Assembly (NCBI RefSeq): GCF_039555325.1
Contig: NZ_CP154608.1
Coordinates: 1,240,001 to 1,304,000 of the forward strand
DNA length: 64,000 bases
Reading direction: 5' to 3'
Origin: Sphingomicrobium sp. XHP0239
GTDB taxonomy: Bacteria; Pseudomonadota; Alphaproteobacteria; Sphingomonadales; Sphingomonadaceae
Position numbers and translations under genes: made by a program. Below are positions 50,482 through 61,242 of the stretch, piece by piece. How positions within the stretch are numbered: the stretch's first letter is position 1; each line of letters begins with the position of its first letter. The notes beneath the pieces are model-generated. The model ran no database searches. It saw only the letters and a program-made list of their open reading frames with translations, and had not been told where the DNA came from.

Positions 50482-51717
50482 ATGAAACGAGTATGCTGGA
50501 CCGCGCTTCCGGTCCTGCTGGCCATTGCGCCGGCAAGTAATGCCCAGTCGGTGGGCTATGAAGAAGCTTTGCGAGCAGCGGCTAGCGACCAGCCGCAGGT
50601 TCGAACAAGCGAGCTGCGACTGGACGCCCGGCGCGAGATCGCCGACGCTGCCGATGAACTGCCTGACCCGCGCCTTCGCGCGGGCATCCAGAACCTGCCG
50701 GTAAGCGGGCCGGCCGCGTTTGATCTGGGTCGCCAGCTTCCCACGCAGATCCAAGTCGGAATCGAACAGGAGATTCCCAATCTCGCAAAGCGCAGGGCCC
50801 GGTCTGGAATGGCGGACGCCGACATCGACTTTGCCGCAGCACAGTTGATTCAAACCCGTTACAGGGTGTGCGTCAACGCAGGAAAGGCATGGATCTCGTT
50901 GGCTTACGCCCAACGGGCTCTGACCGTGGCCGACGATGCGCTTGCTGAAATCGGGGGGCTCGTGCCACTCGCGCGCAGTTCTGTAGCCGCCGGTTCGGCC
51001 AGACCCGCCGAAAGTCTCGAAATACGCCGTGCCGTGCTCGAGGTCGAAGATATGCGGACCAAGATTGAAGCCGACCGAGAGGCCGCGCAAGCCATGCTGT
51101 CGCGCTATACCGCTCTGACGAACGCTATCGCGACCGGAACCACGCCTTCGCCCGATCTCGATCCCGAAGGTTTGCGGGCAAGTTTGCAAAGCAATCCGGA
51201 ACTTGTCGTGGCGCTTGCGCAGGTTCGTCAAGCGGAAGCGCGAAGTGATCTTGCCCGATCGGAAAGGCGTCCGGATTTCGGCGTCAATGTGAGCTATGGA
51301 AGGCGCGATCCCGACTTTGGCGATGTCGTCTCGGTGATGGGTTCGATCACGCTCCCGATTTTCGCCGACCGGCGCCAAAACCCGCGTGTAGCCGCCGCCG
51401 ACGCCGAGGCGGCGGCGGCGCAGTCGGCCAGAGCAGACCGGCTCCGTGAACTCGAAGCCCAGTTCGAGACCGATCTCGCCGCATGGCGCAGCGCTTATCG
51501 ACAATGGCAGCGCGCGACGGACGAACTGCTCCCTCTTGCCGAAAGCCGCGTGGACCTCGAACGCGCGAGCTTTGCCGCAGGCCGCGCGGATCTGCTCGAC
51601 ATCATCGACGCCATCAAAACGCTCGCCATGCTGCGGGTGGAAATTCTGCAACGCGAAGAGGCGTCCGTCGAGGCCGCCGCGAACCTGCGACTGACTTATG
51701 GGGAGTATGGCCGATGA
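50482..51717 (+). CDS. cusC: TolC-family outer-membrane channel of the copper efflux pump
   Basis: A 411-residue protein with a signal peptide (WTALPVLLAIAPASNAQ). Two OEP repeats follow: VGYEEALRAAASDQPQVRTS with RLDARREIADAADELPDPRL, and later RQAEARSDLARSERRPDFGV with VNVSYGRRDPDFGD. The pattern of long helical hairpins alternating with short strands is that of CzcC/CusC. It completes the trans-envelope channel with the two genes after it. Its stop overlaps the adaptor's ATG by four bases. Confidence 0.85.
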   Translation: MKRVCWTALPVLLAIAPASNAQSVGYEEALRAAASDQPQVRTSELRLDARREIADAADELPDPRLRAGIQNLPVSGPAAFDLGRQLPTQIQVGIEQEIPNLAKRRARSGMADADIDFAAAQLIQTRYRVCVNAGKAWISLAYAQRALTVADDALAEIGGLVPLARSSVAAGSARPAESLEIRRAVLEVEDMRTKIEADREAAQAMLSRYTALTNAIATGTTPSPDLDPEGLRASLQSNPELVVALAQVRQAEARSDLARSERRPDFGVNVSYGRRDPDFGDVVSVMGSITLPIFADRRQNPRVAAADAEAAAAQSARADRLRELEAQFETDLAAWRSAYRQWQRATDELLPLAESRVDLERASFAAGRADLLDIIDAIKTLAMLRVEILQREEASVEAAANLRLTYGEYGR

Positions 51718-53222
51718 AACCCGCAATGGGAGCCGCGTGGGACAGGCTGTCGCCGCGCCAGAAATCCTGGATGATGGCAGGCACGGTCGCGCTCATCAGT
51801 CTTGCCGCCGGCTATGGTCTCTCGCAGCTCGGCGAAGGCCAAGGTGGTGCAAGCGACGCGGGCGGCAGTGCGACCGAATGCGAGGAGGTCCTTTACTGGT
51901 ACGACCCGATGGTGCCGGGGCAGCACTTCGACGAGCCGGGCAAGTCGCCCTTCATGGATATGCAGCTGGTGCCCAAGTGCGCGGGCGAGGAGGCCACTGC
52001 AGGCGTCAGGATAGATCCCGGCCTGGTGCAGAATTTCGGCATCCGCACCACTGAAGCCGAGTACGGCGTCCTCGAGCCGGAAATAACCGTCACAGGCGTT
52101 CTGGCCTACAATGAACGCGACGTCGCGATCGTCCAGCCACGTGCCGGAGGCTATGTACAAAGAACCTACGGCCGCGCGCCCGACGATGTCGTTGGACGGG
52201 GCGCGCCGCTCGCGGATATCCTGGTTCCCGAATGGGGCGGAGCGCAGCAGGAGTATCTGGCCGTCCTGAACAGCGGTGATGAAGAACTTGCGCAGGCCAT
52301 GCGCGAACGCATGCGCCTTTTGGGCATGCCTCCAGGCCTGATCTCATCGGTAGGGCGCAATGGACGTCCGCAGTCCACGATCACCGTTACCGCGCCGATT
52401 GGAGGTGCCATCACATCGCTCGGCGTGCGTCCGGGAATGACAGTCATGGCCGGACAGACGCTCGCCGAGATAACCGGTTTCTCACCGATCTGGCTCGAAG
52501 CCGCGGTGCCTGAAAGGCAGGCGGCGACTGTCCGCGTCGGGCAACCTGTCAGCGCGACGCTGACCGCATTCCCCGAGGAACGCTTCTCCGGGCCCATCAT
52601 CGCTATCCTGCCGAGCGCGCAGGATGCAAGCCGTACGATCACCGTTCGTGCGCAACTGCCCAATGCATCCGGGCGCCTCAAGCCGGGCATGTTCGCACAG
52701 GTCTCGCTGACCCCGGACACACGCCGCGCGCTGCTGGTACCGTCCGAAGCGGTTATCAGGACCGGACGTCGAACCATCGTGATGGTGAAGCAGGACGAGG
52801 GCGGTTTCATGCCCGCCGAGGTCCGGATCGGCCGCGAAGCGGGTGGAAGGACCGAAGTGCTGGCCGGTCTGTCGGCAGGCGACCAGGTCGTGACATCGGG
52901 TCAGTTCCTGCTCGATTCCGAAGCAAGCCTCACCGGACTGGACGTCCGTCCGATAGATCAGGCAGATGACGCTTCCACCGGCGGCGAGGACGCACCAGCG
53001 ACCTTCGGTGCCACCGGCACGATCCAGTCGATCGCCAATGGTTCGGTGACGCTGCGGCATGGTCCTGTGCCCCGGCTCGATTGGCCCGCGATGACCATGA
53101 CCTTCCGCACGAAGAGCGCGGCGCAAATGCGCGGGCTCGAGACGGGAGACAGGGTGCGCTTCACCTTCACCCAGCAGGATGCCGGCCCCCGGATCGAGTC
53201 TATCACGAGGGCCGGACAATGA
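51714..53222 (+). CDS. cusB: RND efflux periplasmic adaptor with heavy-metal-binding and fused CusF-like domains
   Basis: A 502-residue adaptor. After one membrane helix ([19 protein letters not shown]) comes a heavy-metal-binding segment ([20 protein letters not shown], then [13 protein letters not shown]). The adaptor's lipoyl and barrel parts follow ([40 protein letters not shown]). From about residue 430 there is a CusF-like domain: [20 protein letters not shown], then [20 protein letters not shown], with the His, Trp and Met ligands. Many CusB proteins lack this domain. It is coupled to both neighbours by four-base overlaps. Confidence 0.92.
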   Translation: MKPAMGAAWDRLSPRQKSWMMAGTVALISLAAGYGLSQLGEGQGGASDAGGSATECEEVLYWYDPMVPGQHFDEPGKSPFMDMQLVPKCAGEEATAGVRIDPGLVQNFGIRTTEAEYGVLEPEITVTGVLAYNERDVAIVQPRAGGYVQRTYGRAPDDVVGRGAPLADILVPEWGGAQQEYLAVLNSGDEELAQAMRERMRLLGMPPGLISSVGRNGRPQSTITVTAPIGGAITSLGVRPGMTVMAGQTLAEITGFSPIWLEAAVPERQAATVRVGQPVSATLTAFPEERFSGPIIAILPSAQDASRTITVRAQLPNASGRLKPGMFAQVSLTPDTRRALLVPSEAVIRTGRRTIVMVKQDEGGFMPAEVRIGREAGGRTEVLAGLSAGDQVVTSGQFLLDSEASLTGLDVRPIDQADDASTGGEDAPATFGATGTIQSIANGSVTLRHGPVPRLDWPAMTMTFRTKSAAQMRGLETGDRVRFTFTQQDAGPRIESITRAGQ

Positions 53223-56200
53223 TTGCTCGGATAATCGATGCCTCGATCGCCAACCGCCTGTTTATCGTTCTCGCCGCCGTCGCGGTAACGCTGGCCGGTT
53301 TCTGGGCGGTGCGCACGACGCCGGTCGACGCGTTGCCCGATCTGACCGATGTGCAGGTTGTGGTCCGGTCAAACTATCCGGGTCAGGCCCCCCGGATCGT
53401 CGAGGAACAGGTCACCTATCCCCTGGCAACGACCATGCTCTCGGTGCCGGGGGCGAAAACCGTCCGTGGCTATTCGATGTTCGGTGACAGCTATGTCTAT
53501 ATCATCTTCGAGGACGGTACCGACCTCTACTGGGCACGCTCGCGCGTGCTCGAATATCTCAACCAGGTGCAGAACCGCCTGCCCGATGGCGTCACGAGCA
53601 CGCTTGGGCCCGATGCAACCGGTGTGGGGTGGATCTACGAATATGCGCTCGTCGACCGGACCGGCGGGCACGACCTTGCCGGACTGCGCAGCCTGCAGGA
53701 CTGGTTCCTGCGCTACGAGCTCAAGACGATTCCCGGCATTGCCGAGGTCGCCAGCGTCGGCGGAATGGTCAAGCAATACCAGGTCGTGCTGGAACCTTAC
53801 CGGATGGCATCGCTCGGCGTGACTCACGCCGAGATCGTGAGCGCAATCCAGGCCGCCAACCAGGAAGCGGGCGGCTCGATCGTCGAGATGGGCGAAGCCG
53901 AATATATGGTGCGTGCCTCGGGCTATCTCGGCGACCTCGAGGATTTTCGGCAGATTCCACTACGCACTGCGAGCGGCGGCATTCCGGTCACGCTTGGCGA
54001 CGTAGCGACAATCCAGGTAGGCCCCGAGCTGCGCCGTGGCATCGCCGAGCTCAATGGCGAAGGCGAGGTTGCCGGGGGCATCATCGTTCTGCGCCAGGGC
54101 GCGGATGCGCGAAGCGCGATCCAAGCCGTGGAACTCAAACTCGACGACTTGCAGGCAAGCCTTCCCGAAGGCGTCGAGATCGTCACGACCTACGATCGCT
54201 CTCAGCTCATCGATGCGTCTATAGAGAACCTCACCACGAAGCTCATCGAAGAGTTTATCGTCGTGGCGCTCGTATGCGCGCTGTTCCTCTGGCACGCGCG
54301 TTCGGCACTTGTCGCCATCATCACCCTGCCTTTGGGCGTGCTCGCGGCCTTCATCGTGATGCGCATCCAGGGCGTCAATGCCAACATCATGTCGCTGGGT
54401 GGAATAGCCATCGCGGTCGGTGCGATGGTCGATGCCGCCGTCGTCATGATTGAGAACGCGCACAAGCATCTCGAGCGATGGGAACACGAGAATCCCGATA
54501 CCGCGCTCGCGGTGAAGGAACGCTGGCGGATCATCGCCGATGCATCGAAGGAAGTGGGACCGGCGTTGTTCTTCAGTCTGCTGATCATTACGCTGTCGTT
54601 CCTACCGGTCTTCACCCTGCAGGCGCAGGAAGGGCGGTTGTTCGCTCCGCTCGCTTTCACCAAGACCTATGCCATGGCGGCCGCGGCCATTCTGTCGGTA
54701 ACGCTGGTGCCGGTAATGATGGGATGGCTGATCCGTGGCAAGATCCCTTCGGAGGATTCCAATTTTCTCAACCGCTGGCTGACGAAAATCTATCGTCCGG
54801 GGCTCGACTGGGTCATGCGGCGCCCAAAGGCAACGCTGGTGATCGCGGCGCTGATCTTCCTGACCACCGCGATCCCCTTCACCCGGCTTGGCGGCGAGTT
54901 CCTCCCGCCGCTCGATGAAGGCGATTTGCTTTATATGCCGAGCGCGCTGCCCGGCCTTTCCCCCGGCGAGGCTTCGGCGCTGCTGCAGCGCACCGATCGC
55001 CTGATCAAGTCGGTCCCCGAGGTGGAAACGGTGTTCGGCAAGGCGGGGCGCGCCGATACAGCGACGGATCCGGCTCCCCTGACGATGTTCGAAACGACGA
55101 TCCGCTTCAAGCCGCGCGAGGAGTGGCGCGAGGGAATGACGCCCGATCTGCTGGTCGAGGAACTTGACCGGGTCGTTCAGGTGCCGGGCCTCGCCAATGT
55201 CTGGGTGCCGCCGATCCGCAACCGGATCGACATGCTCGCGACCGGGATCAAGAGCCCGATCGGGGTCAAGGTTTCAGGCGACGATCTCGATCAACTCGAA
55301 CGCGTTGCACTCGATGTGGAGCGTATCGCCAAGACCGTGCCTGGCGTGAGTTCCGCCCTGGCGGAGCGCCTGTCGGGCGGTCGCTATGTCGATGTCGATA
55401 TCGACCGGATGGCGGCCGCGCGATACGGGCTCAACATTGCCGACATCCAGCAGATCGTCTCTGGTGCAGTTGGCGGTGCCAATGTCGCACGGACCGTCGA
55501 GGGGCTGGCGCGCTATCCGATCAATGTGCGCTATCCCCGCGAAATCAGGGACAGCGTCGAGGAACTCAGGGCCTTGCCGGTTCTGACGCCGTCCGGCCAA
55601 CAGATCACGCTTGGCACTGTCGCCCGTATCGCCGTCAGCGACGGTCCGCCCATGCTCAAGAGCGAACAGGGCCGACTGACCAGCTACATCTACGTCGACG
55701 TCCGGGGCCGCGATCTTACTTCGGTGGTCGCCGATCTGCAGGAGGTCGTCGCCGCGGGTGTCGATCTTCCTGCCGGCGTCAGCCTGTCCTATGCGGGCCA
55801 GTTCGAATATCTGACGCGCGCCTATGAGCGACTGAAGGTCGTGGTTCCCGCGACGCTTGCGATCATTTTCCTGCTGCTCTATCTCATTTTCCGGCGCTGG
55901 GACGAAGCCTTGCTGATCATGGGCACGCTGCCCTTCGCGCTGACGGGCGGATACTGGTTGCTCTATCTGATGGGCTACAACCAGTCGGTGGCGACTGCGG
56001 TCGGTTTCATCGCGCTTGCCGGCGTCTCCGCCGAATTCGGCGTAGTGATGCTGATTTACCTGAAAGCCGCACTGGAGCGGCGACGCGGTGATCTGAGCGC
56101 CGAAGAAGTAGACGAGGCCATCCGGGAAGGCGCGCTCCTGCGCGTGCGGCCCAAGGCGATGACCGTCGCAGTCATCCTTGCGGGTCTCTTTCCGATCCTG

Positions 56201-56386
56201 ATCGGCACCGGCGCGGGCTCGGAAGTCATGAGCCGCATCGCCGCGCCGATGGTTGGCGGCATGATCACCGCCCCGCTCCTGTCCATGTTCCTGCTTCCCG
56301 CCGCCTATCTGTTGTTGCGGCGCCCCCGTCCGGAAAAACCGGCCAACCCTCAAGGAGAAGAAGAGTGCGTACCCCAACCTACATGA
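53219..56386 (+). CDS. cusA: CusA/CzcA-family heavy-metal RND pump
   Basis: A 1055-residue inner-membrane proton antiporter. The start [20 protein letters not shown] and [20 protein letters not shown] are standard for HME-RND pumps. The fourth-helix motif [19 protein letters not shown] matches the Cu(I)/Ag(I) CusA group rather than the divalent-cation CzcA group (usually DGAVIIVEN). [20 protein letters not shown] and [20 protein letters not shown] are further hallmarks. Full length. It exports Cu(I) or Ag(I) from the periplasm through the TolC-type channel. The next gene starts inside its last 22 bases. Confidence 0.95.
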   Translation: MIARIIDASIANRLFIVLAAVAVTLAGFWAVRTTPVDALPDLTDVQVVVRSNYPGQAPRIVEEQVTYPLATTMLSVPGAKTVRGYSMFGDSYVYIIFEDGTDLYWARSRVLEYLNQVQNRLPDGVTSTLGPDATGVGWIYEYALVDRTGGHDLAGLRSLQDWFLRYELKTIPGIAEVASVGGMVKQYQVVLEPYRMASLGVTHAEIVSAIQAANQEAGGSIVEMGEAEYMVRASGYLGDLEDFRQIPLRTASGGIPVTLGDVATIQVGPELRRGIAELNGEGEVAGGIIVLRQGADARSAIQAVELKLDDLQASLPEGVEIVTTYDRSQLIDASIENLTTKLIEEFIVVALVCALFLWHARSALVAIITLPLGVLAAFIVMRIQGVNANIMSLGGIAIAVGAMVDAAVVMIENAHKHLERWEHENPDTALAVKERWRIIADASKEVGPALFFSLLIITLSFLPVFTLQAQEGRLFAPLAFTKTYAMAAAAILSVTLVPVMMGWLIRGKIPSEDSNFLNRWLTKIYRPGLDWVMRRPKATLVIAALIFLTTAIPFTRLGGEFLPPLDEGDLLYMPSALPGLSPGEASALLQRTDRLIKSVPEVETVFGKAGRADTATDPAPLTMFETTIRFKPREEWREGMTPDLLVEELDRVVQVPGLANVWVPPIRNRIDMLATGIKSPIGVKVSGDDLDQLERVALDVERIAKTVPGVSSALAERLSGGRYVDVDIDRMAAARYGLNIADIQQIVSGAVGGANVARTVEGLARYPINVRYPREIRDSVEELRALPVLTPSGQQITLGTVARIAVSDGPPMLKSEQGRLTSYIYVDVRGRDLTSVVADLQEVVAAGVDLPAGVSLSYAGQFEYLTRAYERLKVVVPATLAIIFLLLYLIFRRWDEALLIMGTLPFALTGGYWLLYLMGYNQSVATAVGFIALAGVSAEFGVVMLIYLKAALERRRGDLSAEEVDEAIREGALLRVRPKAMTVAVILAGLFPILIGTGAGSEVMSRIAAPMVGGMITAPLLSMFLLPAAYLLLRRPRPEKPANPQGEEECVPQPT

Positions 56387-56751
56387 TCCTGCTCGCGGCA
56401 CCGCTGGCGCTTGCAGCCTGCGACGCTGCAGACGACAGCTCAGAGACCATGATGTCAGACGACATGGCGAACTCGGACAGCATGCCCATGTCAGGCGAAA
56501 TGCCGATGGCGGAGGAGACCGGCGGCGAGCAGAGCGCCAGCGCGGAGGGAACGGTTACAGCCATCGATTCCGAGGCGGGCACGGTGACCATCGAGCATGG
56601 TCCGGTCGAAAGTATCGGATGGCCCGCGATGACCATGACCTTCGAAGCCGACGCGCAAATCCTCGAACAGGTCAGTGTCGGTGAGGGAATAGCCTTTGAA
56701 TTTCGTACTGGAACCGAAGGCAGCGTCGTTACCTCGGTAACGCCGCGATAG
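56365..56751 (+). CDS. cusF: CusF-like copper-binding lipoprotein
   Basis: A 128-residue protein with a signal ([15 protein letters not shown]), a Met/Asp/Ser-rich linker ([20 protein letters not shown]) and a CusF domain: [20 protein letters not shown], then [20 protein letters not shown], with the His, Trp and two Met ligands of the Cu(I)/Ag(I) site. The start is a GTG with AAGGAG seven bases before it, inside the end of cusA. It carries copper to the pump; a second CusF domain is fused to the adaptor. Confidence 0.88.
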   Translation: MRTPTYMILLAAPLALAACDAADDSSETMMSDDMANSDSMPMSGEMPMAEETGGEQSASAEGTVTAIDSEAGTVTIEHGPVESIGWPAMTMTFEADAQILEQVSVGEGIAFEFRTGTEGSVVTSVTPR

Positions 56752-56759
56752 GACGGTGG

Positions 56760-56793
56760 GTGGGAGGCGCTCGGTTGCGCCGGTGCCTCCCAC
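56760..56793 (+). terminator. Intercistronic hairpin between cusF-like and oxidase genes
   Basis: Perfect arms GTGGGAGGC (56760-56768) and GCCTCCCAC (56785-56793) enclose an inner GCG/CGC stem. No T-run follows, and the next gene starts 16 bases later, so it may attenuate or stabilise rather than end the transcript. Confidence 0.5.
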
Positions 56794-56809
56794 GCAAAAA
56801 CAGGTGAAT

Positions 56810-58351
56810 ATGCCAGGTATCGACAGGCCCGACTTTAAGGATCGCCGCGACTTCATCAAGAGCGCCGGCCTCGCGGCGACGGGTTTCGCCGCGCTGCCGC
56901 TGCTGGGTTGCGGTACGCAAAGCAGGATGTCGCTCGATCAGGGAGGCGAAAGCAATCCTCTTGCCATACCTCGGCTACAGGCAGGAACGATCGAACGGGG
57001 CGAGCGTGTCTTTCGCCTGTCCCTGACACCGGGCGAGAAAGAATTCGTGCCCGGCACGGCGTCACCGACGATCGGTATCGACGCATCCTATCTCGGCCCG
57101 ACCCTCGAAATGCGCCGCGGCGAACAGGTTCGCTTTCACATCGACAACAAGCTTGCCGAAGATGCGACCGTTCACTGGCATGGTTTCGAACTTCCCGCCA
57201 CAGCGGATGGCGGGCCGCACCAGCTCATACGGCCCGGTGAGCGCTGGAGCCCGTCCTTCGAAATACGCCAGCGCGCTTCGTTATACTGGTATCATTCGCA
57301 TCTGCATCGCCGGGCCGGACCACAGGTCTATGCCGGACTTGCTGCCCCGATCTACGTGCGCGACGAGGAAGAGGATCGCCTCGATCTGCCGAGCCGGTAC
57401 GGTGTAGATGACATACCGCTCGTCGTGCAGGATCGCGTGATCGACGGCGCGGGTCGCCTTGTTTACCCGCTCGATATGCACTCGCGGATGATGGGGGTGA
57501 TGGGTGAGCGCATCTATGTGAACGGAACGGCCAATGCCGTTTTCGAGGCCGCCGCCGGTCCGCTGCGCCTGCGGCTTCTCAATGGATCGAATGCGCGGTT
57601 CTACACCTTCTCGCTCGAAGGTGATCGTCCGATGCAACTCATCGCAAGCGATGGCGGCCTGCTTGCCGCGCCAAGCGAGGTTCGCAGTCTTACCCTTGCC
57701 CCAGGCGAACGCGCACAAGTGATCGTCGATCTTTCCGAAGGGCGCCCGCTCCGGCTGATTGCCAGCAGCCCTGCTAACGCCATGGGCATGATGGGCGGGC
57801 AAGGCGGGGGTATGATGGGCGGCGGAATGATGGGAAACCGGGCCGATCGCGAGAGGCAGGGGCGCACGTTTTCGATCCTCGATATGCGCCCCTCAGGCGC
57901 GTCAACTCCAGTAATGCTCCCGCCCACTCTGGCCGCGCTTGCTGCGCCAGACCCCTCACTCGCCGTTCGCAGCCGCCGTTTCGTGCTCGATATGGGCATG
58001 ATGGGCCGGGGCATGTCGATTAACGGCGAAACCATGGACATGGACGTCATCAATCAGCGCGTACCGGTGGGTCAGTGGGAAATATGGGAAATCGCCAACG
58101 CATCGATGATGGCCCATCCCTTTCATATTCATAACGTGCAGTTCCGCTTGCTCGACCGGGACGGTCGGCCTCCGCGGGCGGAAGAGGCGGGATTCAAGGA
58201 CACCGTAATCGTCAACCCGCGTGAACAGGTCAGGCTGCTGTTACGGTTCGAAGAAAATACCGATCCCGACACTCCCTACATGTATCACTGCCATATCCTC
58301 GAGCACGAGGACGCAGGCATGATGGGGCAGTTCGTGGTGATGGCCAATTAG
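56810..58351 (+). CDS. Multicopper oxidase (CueO/SufI-like)
   Basis: A 513-residue protein with a Tat-like leader ([20 protein letters not shown], ending LLGCG, so possibly lipidated). Copper ligands appear in order: [36 protein letters not shown] and [17 protein letters not shown] Met-rich loop ([18 protein letters not shown]) is near residue 345, as in CueO. It would oxidise Cu(I) in the periplasm, a second oxidase beside copA. An in-frame ATG 18 codons earlier lies in the hairpin and is rejected. Confidence 0.92.
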   Translation: MPGIDRPDFKDRRDFIKSAGLAATGFAALPLLGCGTQSRMSLDQGGESNPLAIPRLQAGTIERGERVFRLSLTPGEKEFVPGTASPTIGIDASYLGPTLEMRRGEQVRFHIDNKLAEDATVHWHGFELPATADGGPHQLIRPGERWSPSFEIRQRASLYWYHSHLHRRAGPQVYAGLAAPIYVRDEEEDRLDLPSRYGVDDIPLVVQDRVIDGAGRLVYPLDMHSRMMGVMGERIYVNGTANAVFEAAAGPLRLRLLNGSNARFYTFSLEGDRPMQLIASDGGLLAAPSEVRSLTLAPGERAQVIVDLSEGRPLRLIASSPANAMGMMGGQGGGMMGGGMMGNRADRERQGRTFSILDMRPSGASTPVMLPPTLAALAAPDPSLAVRSRRFVLDMGMMGRGMSINGETMDMDVINQRVPVGQWEIWEIANASMMAHPFHIHNVQFRLLDRDGRPPRAEEAGFKDTVIVNPREQVRLLLRFEENTDPDTPYMYHCHILEHEDAGMMGQFVVMAN

Positions 58352-58364
58352 GGGAGAACGACAG

Positions 58365-60704
58365 ATGAGCGATGGGCACAATGCAATCGAGGGTATGGCG
58401 ACCGACCCCGTTTGCGGAATGAGCGTGAAGATGGACGGCGCCCGCTTCGTCGATCGACACGAGGGTGGCGACCATTACTTCTGCTCCTCGCGCTGCCTCG
58501 ACAAGTTCCGCGCGGATCCGGAGATGTATCTTTCGAAGGCGCACCTCGATGCTGTCGAGGATGTCCCGGAAGGTACGATATACACCTGTCCGATGCATCC
58601 GGAGATCCGGCAGCCGGGGCCGGGCTCTTGCCCGATATGCGGGATGGCCCTCGAACCCGAAACGGTCACTCTGAACGAGGGCCCCGATCCCGAACTCGTC
58701 GACATGCGGCGAAGGTTCTGGTGGAGCGCGCTCTTCACGCTGCCGCTCTTCGCCTATGCGATGGGCGACATGATCCCGTCGCGACCGTTCGATCAGGTCA
58801 TCGAACCCGCTATCGCGCAGTGGCTGCAGCTCCTGCTGGCAACTCCGGTGGTGCTTTGGGGCGGCTGGCCCTTCTTCACCCGCGCGCTGCAATCGGTCCG
58901 GACCATGAACCTCAACATGTTCACCCTGATTGGCTTCGGCGTCGCCATCGCCTATCTGTTCAGCCTTGTGGCAACCCTCGCCCCGGAAATCTTTCCCGAG
59001 GCATTCCGCGATCATGCGGGCCGGGTCGGCGTCTATTACGAGGCCGCAGCGGTTATCACGACCCTCGTGCTGCTCGGGCAGGTGCTCGAGCTCAAGGCGC
59101 GCGGATCGACATCGAGCGCCTTGCGAGCGCTTCTCGAACTCGCACCCCCGACCGCGATGAAGATCTTCGGTCGCGGGGACGAGCGCGAAGTACCGCTCGA
59201 TGAATTGACGTCGGGGGACCTGCTGCGCGTGCGTCCGGGCGACAAGGTCCCCGTCGATGGCACGCTCGAGGATGGAAGCAGTGCCATCGACGAATCCATG
59301 ATCAGTGGCGAACCCATTCCCGTCAAGAAAAGCGCGGGCGATCCCGTGATCGGGGGCACCGTAAACCAGACCGGCAGCTTCACCATGCGCGCGACGCAGG
59401 TCGGCGCGGACACCATGCTCTCGAAGATCGTGCAGATGGTCGCGGAGGCCCAGCGCAGCCGGGCACCGATCCAGCGGCTCGCCGACCAGGTCACCGGATG
59501 GTTCGTACCCATCGTCGTCCTTGTCGCTATCGTGAGTTTTGTCGTCTGGGCCATCTGGGGACCGGCACCGGCCCTTGCCTACGCGCTCGTCAACGCGGTC
59601 GCCGTTCTGATCATCGCGTGTCCCTGCGCGCTCGGACTGGCGACGCCGATGTCGATCATGACCGGTACCGGCAAGGGCGCGCAGCACGGGATCCTGATCA
59701 AGAACGCCGAAGCGCTCGAAACGCTGGAAAAGATCGATACGCTGGTCGTCGACAAGACCGGAACGCTGACCCGGGGCAAGCCTGATCTTGTCGACGTAAA
59801 ACCGCAGCCAAATTTCGACGAGCAGGAATTGCTGAGCCTTGTCGCTGCCGTTGAGAGAGGAAGCGAGCATCCGCTCGCCCACGCGATCGTGGAAGGGGCT
59901 CAAAACAGGGGCGCTGCCATTCTCGACGCTTCCGATATCGAATCCGTGACCGGCGAAGGTATCCAGGCAAATGTCGACAAGCGCCTGGTCGCGATCGGGA
60001 ATGAAAAGATGATGGAGCGTATAGGGGCGCTCGAAGAAGGCTGGCGGTCAACGGCGGACGAAGGCCGAAGCCTCGGACAGACGGTGATGTTCGTGGCCGT
60101 GGACGGGGCACCGGCAGGCCTTATCGCGGTCGCCGATCCGATCAAGGCAACCAGCCGCACCGCTATTGCCGCGTTGCATGAGCGCGGCATCAAGATCGTG
60201 ATGCTTACCGGCGACAGCGAAGCCACCGCGCGTGCGGTAGCAAGCCAGGTCGGTATCGACGAAGTCGAAGCGAACGTCTCGCCCGAGGACAAACATCGCA
60301 AGATCGAGCAGTTGAAGAGCGATGGTCGCCGGGTCGCTATGGCCGGCGACGGCATAAACGACGCACCCGCGCTTGCCGCTTCGCATGTCGGCATCGCGAT
60401 GGGAACGGGTACCGATGTCGCGATCGAAAGCGCGGGCGTGACATTGGTGCGCGGCGACCTCGTCGGCGTTGTTCAGGCGCTCGTCCTGTCTCGGGCCACT
60501 ATGCGCAACATCAGGCAGAACCTGTTCTTTGCCTTTGCGTATAATGCGCTCGGAATTCCGGTCGCTGCAGGTGTCCTCTATCCATGGACCGGGTTGCTTT
60601 TGAACCCGATGATCGCGGCCGCAGCGATGAGCCTGTCTTCGGTATCGGTGATCGGCAACGCCCTGCGCCTGCGCGGCCTCGCTCTTCCCAAATTCGATAC
60701 CTGA
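58365..60704 (+). CDS. Copper-translocating P1B-type ATPase with YHS and heavy-metal-binding domains
   Basis: A 779-residue pump. The N-terminus has no HMA domain but a YHS domain ([34 protein letters not shown]) and then a heavy-metal-binding domain ([20 protein letters not shown]). The ATPase core has SGEPIPV, the ion-binding [19 protein letters not shown], the phosphorylation motif DKTGTLT and [14 protein letters not shown]. It exports Cu(I) from cytoplasm to periplasm. Starts 13 bases after the oxidase stop. Confidence 0.93.
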   Translation: MSDGHNAIEGMATDPVCGMSVKMDGARFVDRHEGGDHYFCSSRCLDKFRADPEMYLSKAHLDAVEDVPEGTIYTCPMHPEIRQPGPGSCPICGMALEPETVTLNEGPDPELVDMRRRFWWSALFTLPLFAYAMGDMIPSRPFDQVIEPAIAQWLQLLLATPVVLWGGWPFFTRALQSVRTMNLNMFTLIGFGVAIAYLFSLVATLAPEIFPEAFRDHAGRVGVYYEAAAVITTLVLLGQVLELKARGSTSSALRALLELAPPTAMKIFGRGDEREVPLDELTSGDLLRVRPGDKVPVDGTLEDGSSAIDESMISGEPIPVKKSAGDPVIGGTVNQTGSFTMRATQVGADTMLSKIVQMVAEAQRSRAPIQRLADQVTGWFVPIVVLVAIVSFVVWAIWGPAPALAYALVNAVAVLIIACPCALGLATPMSIMTGTGKGAQHGILIKNAEALETLEKIDTLVVDKTGTLTRGKPDLVDVKPQPNFDEQELLSLVAAVERGSEHPLAHAIVEGAQNRGAAILDASDIESVTGEGIQANVDKRLVAIGNEKMMERIGALEEGWRSTADEGRSLGQTVMFVAVDGAPAGLIAVADPIKATSRTAIAALHERGIKIVMLTGDSEATARAVASQVGIDEVEANVSPEDKHRKIEQLKSDGRRVAMAGDGINDAPALAASHVGIAMGTGTDVAIESAGVTLVRGDLVGVVQALVLSRATMRNIRQNLFFAFAYNALGIPVAAGVLYPWTGLLLNPMIAAAAMSLSSVSVIGNALRLRGLALPKFDT

Positions 60705-60748
60705 GCGATGGGGACGGGACGGAGATCGCAGGAGTGACGAATCAGACG

Positions 60749-61225
60749 ATGCAGGATCAGGACCAAATCTCTGAGGAATCGCGCGAATGGCGCGGTGCTC
60801 ATCCAGCCCTCTGGATCGCGATATTCGGAATTCTCATCGCTTTCGCCTGGGAGATGCTCCAGCTTCCTTTCTACCAGTCGGGAGGTCTGTCGCCTGCCGA
60901 GGCAGCACGTCGCTGCGGCCTGGCCTCGTTCGGCGATGCCGGGATCATGGTGGCCGCTTATCTCGGCGCCTCTGTCGGCAGTGGTAAAACGCCGTGGCTC
61001 GTAGACTGGCCGATCTCGCGTTTTGTCGTGTTCCTGGGAATCGGCCTGGCCATTACTGCCATGGTCGAAGTGCTGGCTGTCGGTGCCGACTGGGGGTGGT
61101 CCTATAGTGCAATCATGCCGCTTGTGCCCGGAACCAAAATCGGTCTCATACCGATCGCGATGTGGGTCGCGGTTCCCACAGCCTCCTTGTGGCTCGCGCG
61201 CCGTCTCGGCACCGGACCCCGCTGA
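60749..61225 (+). CDS. Membrane protein of unknown function, 158 residues
   Basis: It has four hydrophobic segments, beginning PALWIAIFGILIAFAWEMLQ, and a conserved-looking loop LPFYQSGGLSPAEAARRCGL with a cysteine. The remaining helices are AGIMVAAYLGASV, FVVFLGIGLAITAMVEVLAV and IGLIPIAMWVAVPTASLWLA. The ATG was chosen; a GTG five codons earlier overlaps the AGGAG that would serve the ATG. It is cotranscribed with the copper ATPase and converges on the FTR1 gene 17 bases away. Confidence 0.65.
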   Translation: MQDQDQISEESREWRGAHPALWIAIFGILIAFAWEMLQLPFYQSGGLSPAEAARRCGLASFGDAGIMVAAYLGASVGSGKTPWLVDWPISRFVVFLGIGLAITAMVEVLAVGADWGWSYSAIMPLVPGTKIGLIPIAMWVAVPTASLWLARRLGTGPR

Positions 61226-61242
61226 TCGCAAACCGGGATCAC

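Noticed and set aside
58230..59903. Long open frame on the minus strand opposite the copper ATPase
   Set aside because: It is antisense to a clear P-type ATPase with intact motifs; high GC leaves the opposite frame open. Its composition (Arg/His/Asp-rich) is typical of such shadows.
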